This document shows positions 1 to 5,317 of a stretch of 5,317 nt of DNA, one piece after another. Positions within the stretch are counted from its first letter, which is position 1, and the number at the start of each line of letters is the position of its first letter. Source of the DNA: XYA12-FULL-58-9 sp001798605 (GTDB lineage Bacteria; Myxococcota; XYA12-FULL-58-9); the NCBI GenBank assembly GCA_036736205.1, contig DAINMX010000337.1:1-5317 (forward strand), read 5' to 3'. The notes below the pieces were generated by a model. The model saw nothing but the letters and a program-made list of their open reading frames with translations, was not told the origin of the DNA and searched no databases. Both the position numbers and the translations under genes were made by a program.

Positions 1-1667
1 CGTTGTCTCTGCTCGGGGGGTTTGCGCCAGGTCAAATCTGTTGCCCGGCGGTACTCGCCCAGCCAAAAGTCGAAGAGGAAATCCATGGGATCTTGGCCAT
101 CGTGTTCGGACTCATATTGCGCGACCATTGTAACCTTTGCAGGCAATGGCCGGCCGTCAGCACTGCGTACGGTCACCACCAACTCTGCGGGCGGTGGTAT
201 CTGGATGTAGAGATCTCGGTCCCGTGCCCTAGCATCGGCGCAGGCGCCGAGGTTGGTGATGCCTGCGTTCGCGCAGGCAAAGGTATCAAAACGAGTGGCC
301 TCCACCTTGGAATTCTTGGGGAAGGGGTAACGGCCTGGCGCGGTGACGATGTAGTAGTAGGTGCCGAGCTCGAGCCTACACACGAACCGGCCGTTCTCAT
401 CAAGATCGATTTGCGAATAGGGGTGGCCGTCGTGGTCGAGGATGTGCACCTGGGCCTTGGTTTCTGGGCTACCTCTATGTTGATTGACGACGGTACCGCT
501 CACCACAGCGGTCTTTGTGCCGCGAATACGATAGAGCTCGTCGCGAATTGACGCGACGTCGCCAGAGCCAACCATGAGATAACGGGCATACTCAAAAGAG
601 CTGCCCTCCTTGCCGAACGGCTGCAATTCTGCGGGCGCCTGCTCGGTGTAGGCACCCGCAAAGGCATCAATCAAGTAGGGGACGAGCATTGCATGTCGCG
701 AAACCGGTGCGTTGGGGTCCTTGCCGTACTCATCGCGGTTTTTCCAAACGTAGTTGTCATCGCTGTCGGCAGTTGCAAAGCCATAGGAAACGTCGGGTCC
801 CGCGGTGGCGAGAAAGTCGACCACCAATCCCGCCAGGGCCGGCAGGCGTCGCGGTATGGCGTAATTCGCGTCAACCGAAAATCTCAGGTCAAAGCCCGCA
901 GGTTTGGCCGGAGCACCTTGTACCTGTTGGCCACCTTCCCAGCGCCCGACTGCACCGGGGGCAAACACCGAGTTGCCAGCGCCAAACAGCGAGACATCCC
1001 CCAGGGGCACTGCGATTTGGCCATCCACCCCGACAAGCTCGAGCAGGGTAGGCAGGAGAGGATCGGGAAAGGCAATCGATTCAAAGTCCTGGTTGATGAG
1101 TCGCCCGACGACCTCCACGTGGCGGGTGCCTGGGTGAATGACATAGTCGGTCTCCAGGCGTAAACCGCGTTTGGGAATGGCAGCGCCGAGGAGCTCAGAG
1201 ACGAGCGTAAGGAAGTCGCCGCTGGTCGCGCGGGTGCGAATAATGGCGGGGCCCCCCGCCGATCCGTCCGCGAGCACCTCGATGCCGGGCACCTCAACGA
1301 CGCCGTCGTCGGTTGCGATGTACTGGTCGCCAACGTCGAAGCCTTGGAAGAACGCCGCGGGAAAGAACTCACCGAAGTTGTCCCTGCCTTTGCCGCCGGC
1401 ACGGGTGCCAAACCCCCCAGCCCGGACCAGATCGGCGTCAATGATGCCGCCGCCAAAGATACCGAAGCCGCGGGACCAACCCTGATCTTGGATGATGACG
1501 CGGATCCTATTGTTGCCGATAAGCCAGTCGCCCACTTCGCCGAGGGCACCCGGGCCGCCGATGAGCTCGTCTGCCGAAGTGATGCGCCGAGCGTAGGCAC
1601 CGCCATCGTCGGATTCGCACGCGCTCGTCACGGTGACAAGTGCTGCCGTTAGAACCAGAAGTTTCAT
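1..1667 (-). CDS. Large exported lipoprotein, N-terminal 555 residues (C-terminus beyond window); possible CehA/McbA-type protein
   Basis: The frame is open from ATG at 1667 to the window edge, 555 codons without a stop. Residues 1-17 form a lipoprotein signal (MKLLVLTAALVTVTSAC, Cys17), followed by an acidic ESDDGG stretch. Residues 30-82 hold a conserved-looking block: ELIGGPGALGEVGDWLIGNN, then RIRVIIQ, QGWSRGFG and GGGIIDADLVR. DNFGEFFPAAFF follows at 96-107. FEYARYLMVGSGDVAS and ELYRIRGT lead into a carboxypeptidase-regulatory-like beta-sandwich at about 385-456 (VVSGTVV, DLDENGRF, LGTYYYIVTAPGRYPF). A second beta domain begins near 494 (ELVVTVRSADGRPLPAKV). Cys465 and Cys476 could form a disulfide. 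From memory, this order resembles the front of large myxobacterial CehA/McbA-type metallohydrolases, whose PHP domain would lie past the edge; no catalytic residues are visible here, so the enzyme role is inferred. The start overlaps the porin stop (ATGA) and has a good AGGTGA ribosome site. CDS near certain, function uncertain. Confidence 0.93.
   Translation of the reverse strand, partial: MKLLVLTAALVTVTSACESDDGGAYARRITSADELIGGPGALGEVGDWLIGNNRIRVIIQDQGWSRGFGIFGGGIIDADLVRAGGFGTRAGGKGRDNFGEFFPAAFFQGFDVGDQYIATDDGVVEVPGIEVLADGSAGGPAIIRTRATSGDFLTLVSELLGAAIPKRGLRLETDYVIHPGTRHVEVVGRLINQDFESIAFPDPLLPTLLELVGVDGQIAVPLGDVSLFGAGNSVFAPGAVGRWEGGQQVQGAPAKPAGFDLRFSVDANYAIPRRLPALAGLVVDFLATAGPDVSYGFATADSDDNYVWKNRDEYGKDPNAPVSRHAMLVPYLIDAFAGAYTEQAPAELQPFGKEGSSFEYARYLMVGSGDVASIRDELYRIRGTKTAVVSGTVVNQHRGSPETKAQVHILDHDGHPYSQIDLDENGRFVCRLELGTYYYIVTAPGRYPFPKNSKVEATRFDTFACANAGITNLGACADARARDRDLYIQIPPPAELVVTVRSADGRPLPAKVTMVAQYESEHDGQDPMDFLFDFWLGEYRRATDLTWRKPPEQRQ
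1664..1667 (-). other. ATGA stop/start overlap, porin to lipoprotein
   Basis: The TGA stop of the porin (1666-1664) lies inside the ATGA that also provides the ATG of the lipoprotein (1667-1665). This 4-bp overlap is the classic arrangement for translational coupling, so the two proteins are expected from one mRNA in linked amounts. The overlap is directly visible; coupling is inferred. Confidence 0.9.
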
Positions 1668-3025
1668 TGGAACGTCACCTGCATCGCAGCTTCAATGCGG
1701 TCATTGGGCATGGCGCGTCCGTCCTCTTCGACGCTGCGAGTATACTCGATGTTGAAGACCACAGGCATGCTCTGGGCGCGGTAGTTTAGGCCAACGGTGT
1801 GATGCATGACCTTGTCTTGATCTGGACTGAGGTCGACGAGCTCGTCTCTATTGGTCACGTAGCGCGGGTCGAGGTAGGCGAAGCGGTAGGCTGGATACAA
1901 TCCTGTCTCAGGAATCTGAATGGCGAGCTGAAGATGCCCGCCGAGAGAATAGACCGTCGGTGTATCGTTGCGGGAGACGGGTTGCAGCATGCTGGCCAAG
2001 ACTTGTCCTTGTAGGTTGAACACCAATATGGAGTAGGCGAAGTCGATGCCGGCACCAGCGACCTGGTCACGATAACGGTTGGGAGCGATGCCAGTGGTCA
2101 GCTCGTTGTAATAGGCGCTCAGGCCGACAGAGCCTCCATTAGGAACAGAGTAGGTAACAGGTCCTTCGTCGTCGTTTCTCTGCTGCTCATCGTCAGCCCA
2201 ATAGGTTGCCAAGCGCAGCCAAAAAGCGGGCAGGTCGTTGTCATTGAGACTGGCGTCGCCGGCGTTGCCATTCGTCATGGCCAGGGCATAGGCGAAGTGG
2301 GCGGTGCCGAGGTTAAAGAGCGAATCGCTACCGACCATGACTCCGAGCTGGCGTCCGGGAGCAAAACCGCCGGTGTCAGATGCCCCAAACATCGGCGCAT
2401 GGGGACCTTCGTGGCGCAGAACACCGCGGGATTCCAGGGATCGGTGGACGAAGAACTGATGCTCTGTGGGTGTCAACTCCTCGCTATCAAAGGGTGGCTT
2501 GAAGCGGCCAAGGTACACGTTCATGGCGGGGAATACGGTGTAGCGGACGTAGGCGTCCATGAGCCCGGTGTTTAGCACGCCAATGGGACTCTGGTCGTTG
2601 GAATAGGTCGCGAGCGCGCCATCAAATCCCATCCGCACATGTAGGTTGTCGCCGTAGGTGGCCCGCAGATCCAGGCGGGCATCGCCGAGGGCAAACCCGT
2701 CATCGCGTCCGATCTGCGGCTCGCTATCGCGCAGATAGGATGACGGCATGCGGATGCCGAGAAAACGATCAGGCAAGAATGTGCCCGCTTCAACTCGCAG
2801 TTTGCCGCCGAGTTGGATTTGGAAACGGCTTGCCAACGCCATTGATTGGTCGTCGTGACGCTCGCCCCCAACGTCAGAGTTTGGCAGCCCGTCGCCATCG
2901 TTGGTTGCATCCGCGGCGGCACGATCGGCTGCGAGGAGGTCGGCAATCGTTGCATCGTCAACGGTTTGTGCCCGGGCAGAAACGGCAAGGCAAACAAACA
3001 AGAGTGCGGGGATGATCCGGGCCAT
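1664..3025 (-). CDS. Outer-membrane porin, phosphate-selective porin O/P (OprO/OprP) type
   Basis: This is a complete 453-residue protein, close to the roughly 440 residues usual for OprO/OprP. Residues 1-19 are a type I signal peptide (MARIIPALLFVCLAVSARA, cut before Gln20). An acidic, helix-prone linker (about 20-62) precedes the barrel and contains NDGDGLPNSD, which looks like a thrombospondin type-3 calcium loop. From about residue 62 there are alternating amphipathic strands. The most diagnostic stretch is YVRYTVFP, YLGRFKPPFDSEELTP and FFVHRSL at about 159-197, matching the 'GR.KpPF..E.LT....F..RSL' signature of the family. RQLGVMVG and FAYALAMTNGNAG follow, as in this family. The C-terminus ends VTFQ, so the usual terminal aromatic residue is the penultimate one. 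The ATG at 3025 is preferred over an upstream in-frame TTG at 3091 because it begins the signal peptide and follows GGGAG at 8 nt. Substrate is not deducible: members carry phosphate, polyphosphate or other anions. Confidence 0.93.
   Translation of the reverse strand: MARIIPALLFVCLAVSARAQTVDDATIADLLAADRAAADATNDGDGLPNSDVGGERHDDQSMALASRFQIQLGGKLRVEAGTFLPDRFLGIRMPSSYLRDSEPQIGRDDGFALGDARLDLRATYGDNLHVRMGFDGALATYSNDQSPIGVLNTGLMDAYVRYTVFPAMNVYLGRFKPPFDSEELTPTEHQFFVHRSLESRGVLRHEGPHAPMFGASDTGGFAPGRQLGVMVGSDSLFNLGTAHFAYALAMTNGNAGDASLNDNDLPAFWLRLATYWADDEQQRNDDEGPVTYSVPNGGSVGLSAYYNELTTGIAPNRYRDQVAGAGIDFAYSILVFNLQGQVLASMLQPVSRNDTPTVYSLGGHLQLAIQIPETGLYPAYRFAYLDPRYVTNRDELVDLSPDQDKVMHHTVGLNYRAQSMPVVFNIEYTRSVEEDGRAMPNDRIEAAMQVTFQ
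1675..1680 (-). promoter_or_regulatory. Ribosome binding site of the lipoprotein gene
   Basis: AGGTGA on the minus strand, 7 nt before the ATG at 1667 and inside the porin's last codons. It pairs with the anti-Shine-Dalgarno end of 16S rRNA and supports this start independently of re-initiation. Confidence 0.7.
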
Positions 3026-3033
3026 GGTCTGTA

Positions 3034-3038
3034 CTCCC
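3034..3038 (-). promoter_or_regulatory. Ribosome binding site of the porin gene
   Basis: GGGAG on the minus strand, 8 nt before the ATG at 3025. It settles the start at 3025 rather than the in-frame TTG at 3091, which would place 22 Arg/Pro-rich residues ahead of the signal peptide. Confidence 0.75.
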
Positions 3039-3042
3039 AAGT

Positions 3043-3094
3043 GTGTCAACTGTGGTGGCGGATCCCTCTCCCGAGTCGGGCTTCGTGTCAACTG
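3043..3094 (-). repeat. 10-bp direct repeat CAGTTGACAC, two copies 42 bp apart, upstream of the porin
   Basis: On the minus strand CAGTTGACAC occurs exactly at 3094-3085 and again at 3052-3043. The period is 42 bp, four turns of B-DNA. Each copy contains TTGACA, the sigma-70 -35 consensus, but neither has a convincing -10 at 16-19 bp; the downstream copy sits just ahead of the ribosome site. A pair of binding sites for a regulator of the porin-lipoprotein operon is therefore more likely than two promoters. The repeats are seen; the role is inferred. Confidence 0.5.
3070..3080. promoter_or_regulatory. Short palindrome CCCGAGTCGGG between the two direct repeats
   Basis: A perfect inverted repeat, CCCGA and TCGGG around a single central base, lies between the two CAGTTGACAC copies and close to their midpoint. 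The one-base centre makes it a poor RNA hairpin and there is no U-tract, so it is not a terminator. It could be an operator half-site pair or chance in GC-rich DNA. Confidence 0.3.
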
Positions 3095-3136
3095 GGGGAA
3101 AGTGGTCGGTGGATACCATAACGGGACTGCGCACGA

Positions 3137-4006
3137 TTAGAACGGCACAACACCCTTGAGCGCGCGGCGGTATGCTGCGAATCCGCCGCCGAGGTTGCGC
3201 GCCTCGTTGATCTTCTGCCCCACNNNNNNNNNNNNNNNNNNNNNNNNNNNNNNNNNNNNNNNNNNNNNNNNNNNNNNNNNNNNNNNNNNNNNNNNNNNNN
3301 NNNNNNNNNNNNNNNNNNNNNNNCCCTTATGCATCACGCAGAAGCTGCACCCGCGCGAGCACCCTCGCTCCGCCTCCACCAGGAACATGTCGCCAAGGGC
3401 CGAACCATGGGTCCAGATGGCACCGTGGGCGGGCAGGTGGGCGTCTGAGCATTGGACGGGCTCAGAGGGGCCGTCATGAATGCTTGGAACGTAAAATCCG
3501 GGGAGCTGGGCGATCTTCTCCAGGGTCGCGGCGCGAGGGTTTGGCTGCCAGAGTAGATCGATGAGGGATTCGAGAAGATCCTCGGCCTCACCCATGAGGA
3601 CAACATCGCACATTGCCGCAATGGGTGCGGGATTGGAATAGGTCAAGGGCCCGCCGGCGACGACCCACGGATCTGAGCTCGTCCGCTCACTGGCCCACAA
3701 AGGGATTCCCGCGTTCTCCAAGCAAGACAGCGCGGCCGCGGCGTCGAGCTCATAACCGACGGAAAACGCGACCACCGCGAAATCGCCCACGGACCGGCCA
3801 CTCTCGAGAGTTGTCATGGCGGCACCAGGCTCGGGCAAGAAGGCGCGCTCGGCCACAGTGTCGTCGATGCTGTTAAGAAGACGATAGACGGTCTGATAAC
3901 CCAACGAGGCCATGCCCACTGAGTAGGTGTTGGGGTAAACCAGAGCAACCTGCCGGCGGCCAACACCGTGCAATGTGCCGTTCTCGGCGGCAAGTCTCTG
4001 TTCCAT
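3137..4006 (-). CDS. Radical SAM protein with B12-binding-like N-terminal domain, interrupted by an assembly gap
   Basis: Residues 1-227 are readable before the gap. A Rossmann-type B12-binding-like domain spans about 18-150: VALVYPNTYSVGMASLGYQ, AERAFLPEP, FAVVAFSVGYELD, VVAGGPLTYSNPAPI and DVVLMGEAEDL. I see no DxHxxG cobalamin motif, so B12 binding is doubtful. GCSRGCSFCVMHK follows, giving the radical SAM CxxxCxxC triad at Cys216, Cys220 and Cys223 that would ligate the 4Fe-4S cluster. The layout resembles uncharacterised B12-domain radical SAM proteins (TIGR03960-like, usually about 550-600 residues); the reaction is unknown. The rest of the radical SAM barrel is lost in 100 N. Beyond the gap, 28 codons (VGQKINEARNLGG... 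ending GVVPF, stop TAA at 3139-3137) stay in frame with GC-rich third positions and may be this protein's C-terminus, but this is unproven. ATG 4006 is chosen by homology; ATG 4027, GTG 4015 and GTG 4108 are alternatives, none with a clear ribosome site. Confidence 0.8.
   Translation of the reverse strand: MEQRLAAENGTLHGVGRRQVALVYPNTYSVGMASLGYQTVYRLLNSIDDTVAERAFLPEPGAAMTTLESGRSVGDFAVVAFSVGYELDAAAALSCLENAGIPLWASERTSSDPWVVAGGPLTYSNPAPIAAMCDVVLMGEAEDLLESLIDLLWQPNPRAATLEKIAQLPGFYVPSIHDGPSEPVQCSDAHLPAHGAIWTHGSALGDMFLVEAERGCSRGCSFCVMHKXXXXXXXXXXXXXXXXXXXXXXXXXXXXXXXXXXVGQKINEARNLGGGFAAYRRALKGVVPF
3224..3323. other. Assembly gap, exactly 100 N
   Basis: A run of 100 N falls inside the radical SAM gene. 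Exactly 100 is the usual placeholder for a gap of unknown length. A full-length family member would need roughly 300 more residues (about 900 bp) here, so the distance between the flanks is probably much greater than shown. Adjacency and frame across the gap cannot be trusted. Confidence 0.97.
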
Positions 4007-4232
4007 TCTTATCACGGTGAGCAGCATAGCTGAGAAATGCGTGATTCGCAGAGAAGTGGATGATTTCTTGGTGTATGGGTGCCGCCTATGCAGAAGTTGC
4101 GGGCCCACGACCCCCAGATCGTGACTTGACTTGCCGCGTCACGCACATTCATGCAAATCCTCTATAAAACAACATGTTACTCGACGCGGGCCTGGGCATT
4201 GAAATTGCTTCCAATCCCCACGGGTAGGTCCC
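4007..4232. promoter_or_regulatory. Divergent intergenic region between the radical SAM and PKD lipoprotein genes
   Basis: This 226-bp stretch separates two gene starts facing away from each other, so it should hold promoters for both. The section around 4151-4210 is more AT-rich than its surroundings. TATAAA at 4163-4168 is the best plus-strand -10 candidate, about 65 nt before the ATG at 4233, but no good -35 sits 16-18 bp upstream (TTGACT at 4126-4131 is too far). A perfect palindrome AACATGTT lies at 4171-4178. No RNA gene or coding region is apparent. If the radical SAM gene really starts at 4108, the space shrinks to 124 bp. Confidence 0.45.
4163..4168 (+). promoter_or_regulatory. Candidate -10 element TATAAA for the PKD lipoprotein gene
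   Basis: TATAAA is a near-consensus -10 hexamer in an otherwise GC-rich region upstream of the ATG at 4233. It lacks a matching -35 at normal spacing, so it may be activator-dependent or fortuitous. Confidence 0.3.
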
Positions 4233-5317
4233 ATGCGCTGTTGTCTGCAAATTTGCTTTTTGTTCTCGGTCGCTTCTTGCGGAGCAATGGCAGCCTTCGG
4301 CGTAAGCGACGAGGGCCACCCGACCGAGGACGCGCTCGCCACCTTACCGGTGTTGGTCAACGCGGGGGCGGACCGCGAGGTCTTGAGGGGGTACAACACT
4401 TTTCTCGATGGCAGTGGTTCCACACACCCCCAGGGTTTGAGCTTCGCCGTAACCTGGAGGCAGGTCGCGGGCGAGGCAGTCTACTTCAGCAAGAATGTGT
4501 TGATGCCAACCTTTGTCGCTCCACTCGACGAACAGTCACTGGTTTTCGAGCTTTCCGCCGATGATGGCCGTTCTGTTACCCGTGACGAAGTTAGATTGGA
4601 TGTCAAAAAAGATCCCCGTCGTCTCGCGCCCAGGGTCAGCGCTGGGCCCGATCGTTTCTTGGATGTGACGCAAAAACCTGAGCCCAACATGGCCGATGTT
4701 GACGACGCAAACCCGACGACCACCAGCTACTGGTGGAAGGCCGTCGGTTTTGACACCTCACAGGTAGTTGGGGAGGCACCTTCAGTTTGGCGTCTCACCA
4801 CGGAGCGGGAAGGCCTCCATTCGGCGCCCGATTACCTTATCCTGTTTCCCTATTCCCCTGACCGCATTGGCAATCAGGCACCCAATCTGCCAAATGTCAG
4901 CGCGCAGCAGGTGGCGTTTCCGGGGGAAGAGCTCACATTCGATGCCAGCAAAACCAATGATCCCAACGGCGACCCGGTGAGGTTCAGATGGGTGCAGACC
5001 CGTGGCATGCCGATCTTGCCCGAGGACCGTGGTGGGCCCCGTTTGACCGTTACGGCACCGCGACGAAAGGAAGAGATCTCCTTTCGCGTCTTTGCTCGGG
5101 ACGAAATCCTTGAATCGGTTGGAACCGAGGTCTCTGTTGTTGTGGGCGCTGACGTCATTGATTTGTTGCCGCCCGTTAACCCCGGTCCCGATCGGCGCAC
5201 CCGTCCGGGGCGGCAGGTGACCATTGACGCGCTCAACGGGGTCCAGTGGAGCGATCAAGAAACTTCTTTTGCTTGGATGCAGACCTATGGCGCGCCGGTT
5301 TCTCATTCTGAAGCTGT
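4233..5317 (+). CDS. Exported, probably lipid-anchored protein with tandem PKD/REJ-like Ig-fold domains (C-terminus beyond window)
   Basis: The frame is open from ATG 4233 to the window edge, 361 codons. An in-frame TGA at 4200-4202 and no other start codon before 4233 fix the start; AGG at 4226-4228 is a weak ribosome site. The N-terminus MRCCLQICFLFSVASC is a short hydrophobic signal with lipobox VASC (Cys16); AMA at 18-20 would also suit signal peptidase I. Four Ig-like units follow. Unit 1 (about 39-125) has NAGADREV, LDGSGS, W75RQVAG, MPTFVAP and ADDG. Unit 2 (about 133-212) starts SAGPDRFLDV and has YWWKAVG, and is divergent. Unit 3 (about 217-305) has FDASKTNDPNGDPVRFRW and VQTRG. Unit 4 (from about 313) starts NPGPDRRTRPG and has AW348MQTYG. 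The recurring W.Q..G after the strand is typical of PKD/REJ-like folds (as in K319L). Such domains act in adhesion or protein contact at the cell surface; no enzyme signature is visible and the role is unknown. The gene is transcribed away from the radical SAM gene. Confidence 0.93.
   Translation, partial: MRCCLQICFLFSVASCGAMAAFGVSDEGHPTEDALATLPVLVNAGADREVLRGYNTFLDGSGSTHPQGLSFAVTWRQVAGEAVYFSKNVLMPTFVAPLDEQSLVFELSADDGRSVTRDEVRLDVKKDPRRLAPRVSAGPDRFLDVTQKPEPNMADVDDANPTTTSYWWKAVGFDTSQVVGEAPSVWRLTTEREGLHSAPDYLILFPYSPDRIGNQAPNLPNVSAQQVAFPGEELTFDASKTNDPNGDPVRFRWVQTRGMPILPEDRGGPRLTVTAPRRKEEISFRVFARDEILESVGTEVSVVVGADVIDLLPPVNPGPDRRTRPGRQVTIDALNGVQWSDQETSFAWMQTYGAPVSHSEA

Noticed and set aside
3..551. 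182-codon plus-strand open frame (also 693-1163 and 1344-1652 in the same frame)
   Set aside because: These lie codon-for-codon antisense to the minus-strand lipoprotein. They stay open because TTA, CTA and TCA codons are rare in the GC-rich sense gene, and the protein sequences show no domain or signal.
884..1606. 240-codon minus-strand open frame
   Set aside because: It is a shifted shadow of the lipoprotein frame, with low-complexity Ser/Ala/Pro/Arg-rich composition; the overlapping lipoprotein has a signal peptide, domains and a good ribosome site.
3070..3080. CCCGAGTCGGG as a terminator after the radical SAM gene
   Set aside because: The loop would be a single base, the stem is five pairs and no U-tract follows, so it cannot act as an intrinsic terminator.
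3026..3091. TTG start at 3091 extending the porin by 22 residues
   Set aside because: The extension is Arg/Pro-rich and would bury the signal peptide; the ATG at 3025 has GGGAG at 8 nt.
3115..3120. TATGGT on the minus strand as a -10 for the porin operon
   Set aside because: It matches only four of six consensus bases, with no convincing -35 upstream; too weak to list as a promoter.
4151..4564. 137-codon plus-strand open frame starting in the intergenic region
   Set aside because: It runs in another frame across the start of the PKD gene and becomes Arg/Gly-rich nonsense; the frame from 4233 has a signal peptide and PKD motifs.
4782..5306. 174-codon minus-strand open frame
   Set aside because: It is antisense to the PKD protein, with no recognisable domain, whereas the plus-strand frame carries clear PKD motifs.

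Overview
The window looks like part of a GC-rich Gram-negative chromosome, probably an environmental Myxococcota/'Deltaproteobacteria'-type organism and probably from a draft or metagenome assembly. The evidence is one outer-membrane porin with a signal peptide, two exported lipoproteins, GC-rich third codon positions, and a run of exactly 100 N inside one gene. The lineage is inferred from gene style; no marker gene is present.

Layout. Positions 1-4006 are read on the minus strand and 4233-5317 on the plus strand. In minus-strand order: (i) 4006-3137, a radical SAM protein with a B12-binding-like N-terminal domain, cut by the N gap (3224-3323) directly after its CxxxCxxC cluster motif; (ii) 3025-1664, a 453-residue outer-membrane beta-barrel of the phosphate-selective porin O/P type with a signal peptide; (iii) 1667-1 (runs off the window), a large lipoprotein with a conserved N-terminal region, a carboxypeptidase-regulatory-like beta-sandwich and the start of another beta domain. 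The last two share the bases ATGA, so they are translationally coupled. Diverging from the radical SAM gene is (iv) 4233-5317 (runs off the window), an exported, probably lipid-anchored protein made of tandem PKD/REJ-like Ig-fold domains.

How they may work together. The porin and the coupled lipoprotein are the only pair with strong evidence of joint expression: a 4-bp overlap and good Shine-Dalgarno sequences for both. A reasonable inference is an outer-membrane channel made together with a cell-envelope lipoprotein that may carry an enzyme domain beyond the window edge. The 111-bp region upstream of the porin has no terminator but holds a 10-bp direct repeat (CAGTTGACAC, 42-bp period) flanking a short palindrome, a candidate control region. 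The radical SAM gene and the PKD lipoprotein have no evident functional link to the pair. No RNA genes, mobile elements or CRISPR arrays were seen.
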